The notes under the pieces: generated by a model
The model's input: the letters and a program-made list of their open reading frames with translations, nothing else
Told to the model about the DNA's origin: nothing
Database searches by the model: none
NCBI GenBank assembly: GCA_947457975.1
Contig: CANGYC010000136.1
Coordinates: forward strand, 1-6,626
Length of the DNA: 6,626 bases
DNA from: Comamonadaceae bacterium
GTDB lineage: Bacteria; Pseudomonadota; Gammaproteobacteria; Burkholderiales; Burkholderiaceae_C
Reading direction: 5' to 3'
Translations under genes and position numbers: made by a program
Part shown: in pieces, positions 1 through 6,626 of the stretch
Position numbering within the stretch: the first letter of the stretch is position 1
How the letters are laid out: every line of letters begins with the position of its first letter

Positions 1-22
1 CTTTTGGGCCAAGCTCGGTGGG

Positions 23-60
23 GCGAGATGGGGGTATGGCCGGCCACACCCCCATCTCGC
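23..60. repeat. 38-base near-perfect palindrome
   Basis: The arms GCGAGATGGGGGT (23-35) and ACCCCCATCTCGC (48-60) are exact reverse complements. The centre contains GGCCGGCC (38-45), and position 37 also pairs with 46. The only non-pairing position is A36/C47, which would be a U-G wobble in minus-strand RNA. A competing small stem CTCGC (56-60) / GCGAG (68-72) around GTTAAC would exclude the main fold. No T-run flanks either side. Confidence 0.85.
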
Positions 61-112
61 TGTTAACGCGAGGGAATTTCAAGAGCCCCCAAATACAAGC
101 AGGTGCCACGCA

Positions 113-186
113 CAGGGCTTGGCGTATGGGTCCCGGCCGATTTCTGGTACCCCAGTATGAGGCCGGGGCCCATATGTCAAGCCCTG
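113..186 (+). repeat. Long hairpin: 26-bp stem, internal loop, capped by a 4-bp stem
   Basis: Bases 113-138 pair continuously with 186-161. There are 23 Watson-Crick pairs and three non-Watson-Crick positions (122/177, 124/175, 131/168), all G-U when read as plus-strand RNA. Across a small internal loop the tip CTGG (144-147) / CCAG (152-155) closes a four-base loop. The strand is given as plus because the wobbles favour that RNA, but with only three such pairs this is weak evidence. It could be a structured RNA, a transcription barrier, a REP-like or mobile-element-derived repeat, or a cruciform. No poly-T follows. Confidence 0.75.
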
Positions 187-216
187 CCGCCAGAGCCTTC
201 GCAAGCGGCTCCAGAA

Positions 217-233
217 GTGAGCGAAACGCTCAC
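217..233 (-). terminator. Small hairpin spanning the VWA stop codon; weak terminator candidate
   Basis: GTGAGCG (217-223) and CGCTCAC (227-233) are exact reverse complements with an AAA loop (TTT in the minus-strand RNA). The VWA stop codon (230-232) lies inside the stem. Downstream in the direction of transcription there is no U-tract, so it is at best a 3'-end stabiliser or a weak/factor-dependent stop. Confidence 0.3.
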
Positions 234-1270
234 AGCACCCGGTTGAACCACAACATAGACAGGGCCGCTGCCAGCAAGGCCAGCGCAGCGCCTGCCAGCG
301 CCAGCAGGCCCGAGACCTCGGTCTCTTTTTTCTCCATGGTCAGGCGTGCGCTGAGCGTGCTGTAGACCTTTTTCAGGTCCTGGGCGGTGCCGGCGTAGAA
401 GTACTCCCCTTGGGTGCGCGCGGCAATGGCCTTGAGTGACTCCTCATCGAGTTTGACCCGCATGGACCAGCCTTCAAAACCGATGGTCTCGCCCTGCACG
501 GTGCCAATGCCCACCGTGTAGACGCGCACGCCGTAGTCGGCTGCGAGCTTGGCGGCCTCCTGCGGGTCCACGCCCGTGGTGCGCTGCCCGTCGGTGAGCA
601 AGATGATGGCGGCCGAGCTGAAGGAGCCAGCCGCCACCGGCTGGTAGCTTTTCTTGCCGCTCTTGGGCCTGTCGTCCAGACTGGTGCCGCGTTGCTGGCT
701 CCCGTATTGCATCTTGGCCAGGTCAATGTCGGCATCGGGAAAGATTTCGGCCAGCGACATCACGATGCCGTTGCCGATGGCCGTGCCCCGTTGCATCTGG
801 AACTTGTCGATGGCCGCCGCCAGGTCTTCCCGGCTGAGCGTGACAGGCTGCACCACCGAAGCGGTGCCGGCAAAGGCCACGATGCCCACTTTCACATGAC
901 GAGGCAATTCGCCCAGAAAGGACTTGGCGGCGTTTTGCGCGGCCACCAGGCGGTTGGGCTCCACATCGGTGGCGCGCATGCTGCCCGAGACGTCCATGGC
1001 CAGCATGATGGTTTCTTGCTGGGAGGGCAGTCGAACGACCGCCAGCGGGCGCGCTGCGGCCAGCAGCAACACAGCCAGGGCCATCAGCAGCAGCAGGGGC
1101 GGCACATGGCGCCGAAAGCCCGGGCTGCTGCCCAGCGCTTCACGCACCAGGGACAAGCTGGCATAGCGCAGGGCCAGCTTTTTTCGGCGGCGCATCAGCC
1201 AGAGATAGAGCACGACCAGGGCCGGCAGCAGGAGTAGCAGCCAGAGGAACTGGGGCCAGAGGAAGGTCAT
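230..1270 (-). CDS. BatA-like VWA-domain membrane protein of a MoxR cluster
   Basis: A 346-residue protein. Two hydrophobic segments lie at about 8-26 and 57-74, a basic patch (RRRKK) follows the first, and a third segment lies at about 320-342 at the C-terminus. Between them sits a VWA domain with a complete MIDAS metal site: DVSGS (D93, S95, S97), T163 in RGTAIGNG, and D227 in LLTDGQ. This topology matches BatA-type proteins, in which the metal-binding VWA domain is held at the membrane. A hydrophilic stretch around 180-218 sits between the MIDAS threonine and aspartate and looks like an inserted loop. The start ATG is preceded by GGAGAG at about 7 nt. It is the last gene of the operon, 51 nt after the DUF58 gene. 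Known for the family: VWA proteins partner MoxR ATPases; the client here is unknown. Fold is firm, cellular role is inferred. Confidence 0.93.
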   Translation of the reverse strand: MTFLWPQFLWLLLLLPALVVLYLWLMRRRKKLALRYASLSLVREALGSSPGFRRHVPPLLLLMALAVLLLAAARPLAVVRLPSQQETIMLAMDVSGSMRATDVEPNRLVAAQNAAKSFLGELPRHVKVGIVAFAGTASVVQPVTLSREDLAAAIDKFQMQRGTAIGNGIVMSLAEIFPDADIDLAKMQYGSQQRGTSLDDRPKSGKKSYQPVAAGSFSSAAIILLTDGQRTTGVDPQEAAKLAADYGVRVYTVGIGTVQGETIGFEGWSMRVKLDEESLKAIAARTQGEYFYAGTAQDLKKVYSTLSARLTMEKKETEVSGLLALAGAALALLAAALSMLWFNRVL

Positions 1271-1321
1271 GGCGGTGCTCTCCAGGGTCTCTTGGGTGGA
1301 AGACAGGCCGGGCGCGTGTCG

Positions 1322-2285
1322 TCAGGCGGCCGGCCGCAGTGTGGATGTGGGGGCGAAGGCGCCAGGGCGCACCGAGCCCTGGGTTTGCAAGCGTCGCCGA
1401 CGCAGCTCGCAAAAGCGCACCAGGGCCTCGAGCAGATCGTCGTCGGTGCGCAGCTCCAGTGCATCGACGCCGGCGCGCACCAGCGCCTGCATGAGCTGAG
1501 CTTCCCTGGCCTGGGCCCCTTGCGCAAAACGCTGGCGAAAGCCTTTGTCGTGTGTATCCACCAGAAGGTATTCGCCGGTTTCTGCATCGCGCATGGGCAC
1601 CAGCCCCAGGTCGGGCAGTTCCAGCTCCAGCGGGTCGAGCAGGCGCACCACCACCACCTCGTGGCGGCGGGCGAGCTGCCCCAGCGGTTTTTCCCAGCCC
1701 GGTGCGCTGATGAAGTCGGAGACCACAAATACCGTGGAGCGGCGCTTGAGCTGGTGCGCTGCGGCCTCCAGCAACTCATGCAGATGAGTGGCCCTGCCTT
1801 CCTGGGCAGGCGGGCGGCTCTGCAGCCGGTGCAGCAGTTGCAGCACCTGGCTGCGGCCGCTGCGAGCGGGCAGGTGGGCGTCGACGCCCGAGCCGTAGAG
1901 CAGGGCGCCCACGCGGTTGCCCTCGCGCGTGAGCATGCGCGCCACCAGACTCACGAAGTCGGCGCTCAGGTCTTTCTTGCACTGCGAGCCGGAGCCGAAA
2001 TCGACCGAGGCGCTGAGATCCAGCAGGAACCAGGCGCTCATTTCACGGTCTTCGGTGAACACACGCACATGGGGCTGGTCCAGCCGGGCGGTGACGTTCC
2101 AGTCGATGTGGCGCACGTCGTCGTGATGCTGGTATTCACGCAGGTCGGCCAGGTCCATGCCGTGCCCGCGCATCAGTGTGCGGTGGTGGCCCTGCAGCAG
2201 GCCGTCGAGGCGGCGCAGCACCGTCCATTCGAGGCGGCGCAGCACCTGCTCGGCCGTCTCGGCCGTGCGGCGGACCACGTGCAGT

Positions 2286-2305
<20 letters not shown>
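1322..2305 (-). CDS. DUF58-domain protein (MoxR-associated, VWA-like fold)
   Basis: A 327-residue soluble protein with no membrane segment. The DUF58 signature LREYQHHDDVRHIDWN falls at 55-70, followed by VTARLD. Downstream lies a VWA-like fold whose first strand ends in DLSAS (D96, S98, S100) and which has a later SDF aspartate (D197), so the metal-binding residues appear intact. The C-terminus is basic and Ala/Pro-rich. I chose the ATG at 2305, which overlaps the end of the MoxR gene by 20 nt; an upstream in-frame ATG at 2422 would add 39 residues of low-complexity sequence antisense-like to nothing known and would overlap MoxR deeply. No good Shine-Dalgarno precedes 2305, so translation is probably coupled to MoxR. 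DUF58 proteins are conserved MoxR partners, proposed to act with the ATPase on client complexes; their biochemistry is poorly defined. Confidence 0.92.
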
Positions 2306-3320
<1,015 letters not shown>

Positions 3321-3357
3321 GCGCTCTCCTGGCAGATCTGGGTGGGTGGTGGGGGTC

Positions 3358-4308
3358 TCAGAACGGTGGCACACCGACCGCCGAGGCCGCGTTCTCGATG
3401 GGCACGGCAAAGCCGATGCCGATGAAGGTGCGTTGTGAAGAGGGGTTGTAGATGGCGGTGACGATGCCCACCACCTGCCCGTCCATGGTGACCAGCGGCC
3501 CGCCCGAGTTGCCCGGGTTCGCCGCCGCATCGAACTGAATGAGGTTCTTCATCTCCTGCTGGCCTTCGGGCGAGCGGAAGCTGCGTTTGAGGCCCGAGAT
3601 CACCCCCGCCGAGGTCGAGGGGCCGATACCAAAGGGGTAGCCCACGGCCACCACCTGGTCACCCGGGACGAGGTCGGCGGTGGAGCGCATGGTGGCGGCG
3701 CTCAGATCATCAGGAATCTTGTGGGCCTGCAGCACGGCCAGGTCGTTCTCAGCTTGAACGCCCGTGACGGTGGCCGTGCTCTCCAGACCGTCGGCGAACT
3801 CGATGCGGATGATGGGCGAGCCCTGCACCACATGCAGGTTGGTGAGGATGATGCCCTTGTCCACGATGACCACGCCCGTGCCCACGCTGCGCTGCTCTTC
3901 CTTCCCATTCTTGTCCAGACCAAAGCCCATCACGCGTACCACCGCGGGCCGGATGGCCTCGGCAGCCCGGCTGGCGGCCGAAGGCAGGGTTTGCGTCTCC
4001 AGGGTCTTGAGCACCGCCGCATCGATGTCTTTCTGGGTGAGCACCCGGGGCGTGTGATGCAGCAGCAGGCCCTGCGTCAGCGCCATGGCCAGCGCCAGGA
4101 AGGCGATGACCGCCCACAGCAGACGGTGATCGCGCCATGCCGGGCCGCGCAGCCATGAGCGGGCTGCGGCCAAGCGCGAGGCGGTCGTGGCTCCAGCCGG
4201 GTTGAGCGCTGCAGCCGCGGCCGGTGCTGCCCCTGAGGCCGCGGGCTGTACCACTGGGGCGGCGCTGGGGCGGCGCGAGCTGCTGCTGTAGAGGGCGGGC
4301 CTTCGCAT
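3358..4308 (-). CDS. Membrane-anchored, PDZ-less HtrA/DegP-like serine protease
   Basis: A 316-residue S1C-type trypsin-like protease. The N-terminal ~60 residues are Ala/Pro/Ser/Arg-rich, then a membrane segment at about 63-83 (LLWAVIAFLALAMA). The catalytic triad is complete: H159 in LTNLHVVQG, D189 in ENDLAVLQ and S268 in NPGNSGGPL; VGTGVVI and VAVGYPFG are also typical. The protein ends right after GIGFAVPIENA, where DegP, DegQ and DegS carry PDZ domains, so it has none. By topology the protease domain should be periplasmic, with a cytoplasmic tail. The ATG at 4308 is preferred over one 39 nt upstream because AGGTGA lies 6 nt before it. It is the first gene of the operon, 37 nt ahead of MoxR, suggesting co-expression and perhaps a shared job in envelope protein quality control (inference). 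How it would be activated without PDZ is unclear. Confidence 0.93.
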   Translation of the reverse strand: MRRPALYSSSSRRPSAAPVVQPAASGAAPAAAAALNPAGATTASRLAAARSWLRGPAWRDHRLLWAVIAFLALAMALTQGLLLHHTPRVLTQKDIDAAVLKTLETQTLPSAASRAAEAIRPAVVRVMGFGLDKNGKEEQRSVGTGVVIVDKGIILTNLHVVQGSPIIRIEFADGLESTATVTGVQAENDLAVLQAHKIPDDLSAATMRSTADLVPGDQVVAVGYPFGIGPSTSAGVISGLKRSFRSPEGQQEMKNLIQFDAAANPGNSGGPLVTMDGQVVGIVTAIYNPSSQRTFIGIGFAVPIENAASAVGVPPF

Positions 4309-4449
4309 CGGTTCACCTTGGCTCTGGGGGACGCGCCCTGCGGGCAAGCTGCGCTTGCCAGGTGGACGCCGGTCAACGAGCGCTCACGGTATCACGTTCG
4401 GTTTGCTTTTGCACCCTGTCCAGAGTCCGGCCTGAGGCATGATCCGCCC
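4309..4449. promoter_or_regulatory. Divergent intergenic region between the protease operon and tatD-like gene
   Basis: These 141 nt must carry promoters for both directions. On the plus strand a weak promoter can be proposed just before the TatD gene: CTGTCC (4416-4421), a 16-nt spacer, CATGAT (4438-4443). It would give a very short leader or leaderless transcript. On the minus side no convincing -35/-10 pair was found. The leader of the protease gene contains two overlapping hairpins (listed separately). All promoter placements are by eye. Confidence 0.4.
4335..4359 (-). repeat. Two overlapping hairpins in the protease gene leader
   Basis: GGCAAGC (4343-4349) and GCTTGCC (4353-4359) form a perfect 7-bp stem with a TGC loop. 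GCCC (4335-4338) and GGGC (4342-4345) form a second stem with a TGC loop. They share bases 4343-4345, so only one can form at a time. They lie 27-51 nt upstream of the protease start codon. They may be a short interspersed palindromic repeat or an RNA leader structure; no switch mechanism can be shown from this alone. Confidence 0.5.
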
Positions 4450-5304
4450 ATGACCTGGATCGACACCCACTGCCACCTCGATGCGCCCGAGCTGGCGCAC
4501 GATATCGACGAGGTCCGCGCACGCGCGCACCAGGCGGGCGTGGACCACTGCGTCATCCCGGCGGTGGCCGTGGCCCACTTTGGCGCGGTCCGCGATCTGG
4601 CGCACCGTTTTGGCGACAGCTATGCGCTGGGCATTCACCCCTTGTGCGCTCCCCAGGCCGGCGAGCAGGACCTGCGCGAACTCGACTGGGCCCTGGCCGC
4701 ACACGCTTCGGACAGGCGTTTGGTTGCTGTTGGCGAAATTGGCTTGGATTTCTTCGTGCCCGAGCTCAAGACCGAGGCCATGCGCGTGCACCAGGAACAG
4801 ATGTACCGGGGCCAGCTGGTGTTGGCCCGAACGCACGGCCTGCCCGTGATCCTGCATGTCCGCCGCTCGGCCGACCGCCTGCTCAAACACCTGCGCGAGC
4901 TGTGCCCGCCCGGTGGCTGGAAGGGTATTGCCCATGCCTTCAACGGCAGCTTGCAGCAGGCCGAGGCCTTCGTGGCGTTGGGCTTGAAGCTGGGCTTTGG
5001 CGGCGCGCTCACCTTCGAGGCGGCGCGGCAACTGCGCTTGTTGGCCAAGGCGCTGCCCATCGATGCCCTGGTGATGGAGACCGACGCCCCCGACATTCCG
5101 CCCTGGTGGCTCTACCGCACGGCCGCTGAGCGCGCCCAGGGGCAGCCCCAGGGCCGCAATGAACCGGCACAACTGCCACGCATCGCCGCCGAACTGGCGC
5201 AGCTGCGGGGCATGCCCATACCCGAGCTCGCCGCGCAGCTCCGCCACAATGCCGCCTCGGCCCTGCCGCGGCTGGCGCCGCTGCTGGGGCCTCAGGCCGC
5301 CTGA
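4450..5304 (+). CDS. TatD-family metal-dependent hydrolase (putative deoxyribonuclease)
   Basis: A 284-residue amidohydrolase-fold protein of slightly more than usual family length. All expected metal ligands are visible: HCH at 7-9 (H7, H9), E96 in GEIGLD, H136 in VILHVRRS, H162 in AHAFNG and D212 in ETDAPD, along with GIHP (61-64). TatD proteins are cytoplasmic Mg/metal-dependent 3'-5' exonucleases or related phosphoesterases linked to DNA repair and DNA turnover; the exact substrate of this subgroup (closer in feel to YjjV/YcfH-type paralogues) is not known. The ATG at 4450 is chosen because the family starts just before the HxH motif. The Shine-Dalgarno is poor (GAGG 12 nt upstream), consistent with a short leader. 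It probably forms an operon with the next gene, 36 nt downstream. Confidence 0.94.
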   Translation: MTWIDTHCHLDAPELAHDIDEVRARAHQAGVDHCVIPAVAVAHFGAVRDLAHRFGDSYALGIHPLCAPQAGEQDLRELDWALAAHASDRRLVAVGEIGLDFFVPELKTEAMRVHQEQMYRGQLVLARTHGLPVILHVRRSADRLLKHLRELCPPGGWKGIAHAFNGSLQQAEAFVALGLKLGFGGALTFEAARQLRLLAKALPIDALVMETDAPDIPPWWLYRTAAERAQGQPQGRNEPAQLPRIAAELAQLRGMPIPELAAQLRHNAASALPRLAPLLGPQAA

Positions 5305-5305
5305 G
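5291..5305 (+). repeat. Small hairpin over the TatD stop codon
   Basis: CTCAGG (5291-5296) pairs exactly with CCTGAG (5300-5305) around a CCG loop. No T-run follows, and the next gene starts 36 nt on, so it is unlikely to terminate transcription fully. It may be chance in GC-rich sequence. Confidence 0.25.
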
Positions 5306-5340
5306 CCTGGGCTCACCTCGTTGTTGCGAAAGACCTGCCC

Positions 5341-6105
5341 ATGGGTACATCCCGCCTTCCACGCCCCGTCAATTTGCCCGAGGTGAGTTTCTCGGACGAC
5401 GGTGAGGTGCGTCATCTGCACCTGGGAACGCCCTGGATCCAGGGCTCCATGCGGATCAAGGCGCCCTTTGAGATTGAGCTGGAGTACGTACAGCGCATGA
5501 TGGCCTGGCTGCTGTTCCGTGCGCCCGAGACGGTGGCGGGCCTGCATGCCATGCAGCTGGGTCTGGGCGCTGGTGCGATCACCAAGTTCTGCTTCAAAAA
5601 ACTGAAGATGCGCACCACCGCCATTGAATTGAATCCACAGGTGCTGCAGGCCTGCAAGACCTGGTTCAAGCTGCCGGACGACGCAGACCGGCTGGAGGTG
5701 CTGCTGGCCGATGCAGCCCGCGAGATTCAGCAGCCTCGGCACCAGGGTGCAGTCGATGCGCTGCAGGTGGACCTGTATGACCACGAGGCCGCCGCCCCGG
5801 TGCTGGACAGCGAAGCCTTTTACGCCGATTGCCGCCGCCTTTTAGCTGACGAGGGCGTGATGACCGTCAACCTGTTTGGCCGCGATGCCAGTTACGAGCG
5901 TTCTGTTGAAAAGATCGCCGCCGCCTTTGGCGCGGATGCGGTCTGGGCTTTCCGGCCCACGCGCGAGGGCAACACCGTGGTGCTGGCCCAGCGCCAGGCC
6001 AGCCGCCCTGGGCGCCCCCTCTTGGTGCAGCGGGCTGAGGCCATCGCCACACGCTGGGGATTACCCGCACCTAAATGGCTGCGGCTGTTCAAGCCCTGCG
6101 CCTGA
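5341..6105 (+). CDS. Spermidine-synthase-like Rossmann-fold protein
   Basis: A 254-residue protein of the spermine/spermidine synthase-like superfamily. The N-terminal part has the WIQGSMRI (32-39) and ELEYVQRMM (46-54) signature seen in bacterial stand-alone SpeE-like proteins. The nucleotide-binding core follows: QLGLGAGAITKF (72-83), AIELNP with acidic E96, and LLADA with D124. In the active-site strand it reads VDLYDHEA (143-150), not the DSSDP-type motif of true aminopropyltransferases, and the usual N-terminal beta domain is short. It binds decarboxylated or intact S-adenosylmethionine by family logic, but I would not call it a spermidine synthase; the reaction is unknown. A weak purine stretch (GAAAGA) precedes the ATG. 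It probably shares a transcript with the TatD gene. Confidence 0.88.
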   Translation: MGTSRLPRPVNLPEVSFSDDGEVRHLHLGTPWIQGSMRIKAPFEIELEYVQRMMAWLLFRAPETVAGLHAMQLGLGAGAITKFCFKKLKMRTTAIELNPQVLQACKTWFKLPDDADRLEVLLADAAREIQQPRHQGAVDALQVDLYDHEAAAPVLDSEAFYADCRRLLADEGVMTVNLFGRDASYERSVEKIAAAFGADAVWAFRPTREGNTVVLAQRQASRPGRPLLVQRAEAIATRWGLPAPKWLRLFKPCA

Positions 6106-6125
6106 AGGCCCGGTCCTAAGGGCCT
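6106..6125 (+). terminator. Weak terminator-like hairpin after the SpeE-like gene
   Basis: AGGCCC (6106-6111) pairs with GGGCCT (6120-6125) around an 8-nt loop, starting at the base after the stop codon. No T-tract follows directly, so an intrinsic terminator is doubtful. Confidence 0.3.
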
Positions 6126-6162
6126 GCCCGGGTAGGGGTATAGGTGTAAGCCACATGCCAGA

Positions 6163-6222
6163 TTGTTTAAGGATGCGGGCACAATCCGCCGGTTGTATCT
6201 TTTTTTGATAGGAGACAGTTCC
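6163..6222 (+). promoter_or_regulatory. Candidate promoter, leader and ribosome binding site of tctB
   Basis: A CACAAT element (6180-6185) followed by CCGCC resembles -10 regions commonly seen in Burkholderiales; the nearest TTGTTT (6163-6168) is only 11 nt away, too close for a normal -35, so the promoter is weakly supported. A run of seven T (6200-6206) precedes a strong Shine-Dalgarno AGGAG (6210-6214), 8 nt before the GTG start. The Shine-Dalgarno is clear and decides the start; the promoter is tentative. Confidence 0.5.
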
Positions 6223-6626
6223 GTGCAGATCAAGAGTCAGAAAGACTTTTTCGCCGGTCTCATGTTCATGGCGTTAGGCGTTGCCTTCGCCTGGGGTGCG
6301 ACCACTTACAAATTGGGCACGGGTGCCCGCATGGGACCGGGGTACTTTCCTCTGTTGCTTGGCTCTCTGCTGGCCGTCCTCGGCATGATCGTCACGTTCA
6401 AGGCCCTGGTGGTCGAGACCGTGGACGGCCAAAAGATCGGTAAGTGGGCTTACAAACCCCTGTTCTTCATCATCGGTGGCAACTTGATCTTCGGTGTTTG
6501 CCTGGGCGGATTGTCTTGGATTGGCCTCAAGCCCCTGGGCCTGATGGTCGGCATCTACGCGCTGACCTTCGTGGCCAGCATGGCCGAGGCGGGCTGGAGG
6601 TTCAAACCCACCCTTTTCTTGGCCAC
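6223..6626 (+). CDS. tctB: TctB-family small membrane subunit of a tripartite tricarboxylate transporter (3' partial)
   Basis: A GTG-initiated frame stays open for 134 codons to the window edge; the 3' end is missing. The translation begins VQIKSQKDFFAGLMF and has the family's N-terminal DFFAGL and the GARMGPGYFPLLLG stretch (34-47), followed by hydrophobic segments at about 10-28, 40-60, 78-96 and 103-121. TctB is the small integral-membrane subunit of TTT transporters, which take up carboxylates (such as citrate) using a periplasmic binding protein (TctC/Bug) and a large channel subunit (TctA). Family members are about 150-170 residues, so only the end is lost. The large subunit gene would be expected just beyond the right edge. 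Base composition looks less GC-rich than the genes to the left, as expected for a membrane protein. The substrate cannot be told. Confidence 0.9.
   Translation, partial: MQIKSQKDFFAGLMFMALGVAFAWGATTYKLGTGARMGPGYFPLLLGSLLAVLGMIVTFKALVVETVDGQKIGKWAYKPLFFIIGGNLIFGVCLGGLSWIGLKPLGLMVGIYALTFVASMAEAGWRFKPTLFLA

Larger units (their letters stand above)
1..229. other. Non-coding, palindrome-rich region at the 3' end of the MoxR operon
   Basis: No open frame here has a ribosome binding site or a recognisable product; the one plus-strand frame running through it continues antisense into the VWA gene and looks like a shadow. The stretch is packed with inverted repeats: 23-60, 113-186, 193-211 (5-bp stem GAGCC/GGCTC) and 217-233. 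A possible outer pairing TTTGGG (3-8) with CCCAAA (88-93) would enclose the first palindrome. Part of it (about 61-100) is richer in A/T than the flanking genes. It lies just downstream of the leftward operon, so it may be its 3' untranslated region, a bidirectional transcription barrier with a convergent gene outside the window, a repeat element or a structured RNA. No T-tract follows any of the stems, so a classical intrinsic terminator is not supported. Confidence 0.6.

Noticed and set aside
56..72. GTTAAC-centred repeat as an integron attC-type core site
   Set aside because: GTTAACG does not fit the GTTRRRY core and no matching RYYYAAC partner was found around the palindromes.
18..365. 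115-codon plus-strand open frame across the palindromes into the VWA gene
   Set aside because: No ribosome binding site or recognisable product, and its 3' part is antisense to the real VWA C-terminus.
4384..5784. 466-codon minus-strand open frame opposite the TatD and SpeE-like genes
   Set aside because: The plus strand carries two recognisable proteins with full motifs. The antisense translation is Gln/Gly/Ala/His-rich without any recognisable domain, typical of the opposite strand of GC-rich genes.
6175..6206. GCGG/CCGC stem followed by seven T as an intrinsic terminator
   Set aside because: The stem is only 4 bp, lies 10 nt before the T-run, and sits just upstream of the tctB ribosome binding site, where a leader is more likely.

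Overview
The window looks like chromosomal DNA of a GC-rich betaproteobacterium, most likely a member of the Burkholderiales close to Comamonadaceae. The grounds are the strong G/C bias at third codon positions, the style of the proteins, and a tripartite tricarboxylate transporter (TTT/TctB) gene, a family abundant in that group. The taxon is an inference; no marker gene is present.

Layout. Positions 1-229 hold no convincing gene. They are unusually rich in dyad symmetry: a 38-base near-perfect palindrome (23-60), a 26-bp stem hairpin (113-138 with 161-186) and two smaller hairpins. Positions 230-4308 are a leftward (minus-strand) four-gene operon, read in the order membrane-anchored PDZ-less trypsin-like serine protease, MoxR AAA+ ATPase, DUF58 protein, BatA-like von Willebrand factor A (VWA) membrane protein. 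Spacing is tight (37 nt, then a 20-nt overlap, then 51 nt). Positions 4309-4449 are a divergent intergenic region. From 4450 rightward there is a TatD-family metal-dependent hydrolase, then after 36 nt a spermidine-synthase-like Rossmann protein. After a 117-nt intergenic region with a likely promoter/leader comes a GTG-initiated tctB gene that runs off the right edge.

How the genes work together. MoxR + DUF58 + VWA is a recognised AAA+ chaperone-type module: the ATPase is thought to act with VWA-fold partners on envelope or metal-dependent client complexes. Here the module is compact: no DUF4381, second VWA, TPR or BatD gene follows within the window. It is headed by an HtrA/DegP-like protease whose active site should face the periplasm. 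A joint role in envelope protein quality control is plausible but inferred. The TatD and SpeE-like genes look like a separate small operon, and tctB begins a solute-uptake locus that should continue with tctA.

I do not see a clearly new multi-gene system. The least explained items are the palindrome-rich non-coding stretch at 1-233 and the protease-plus-MoxR gene grouping.
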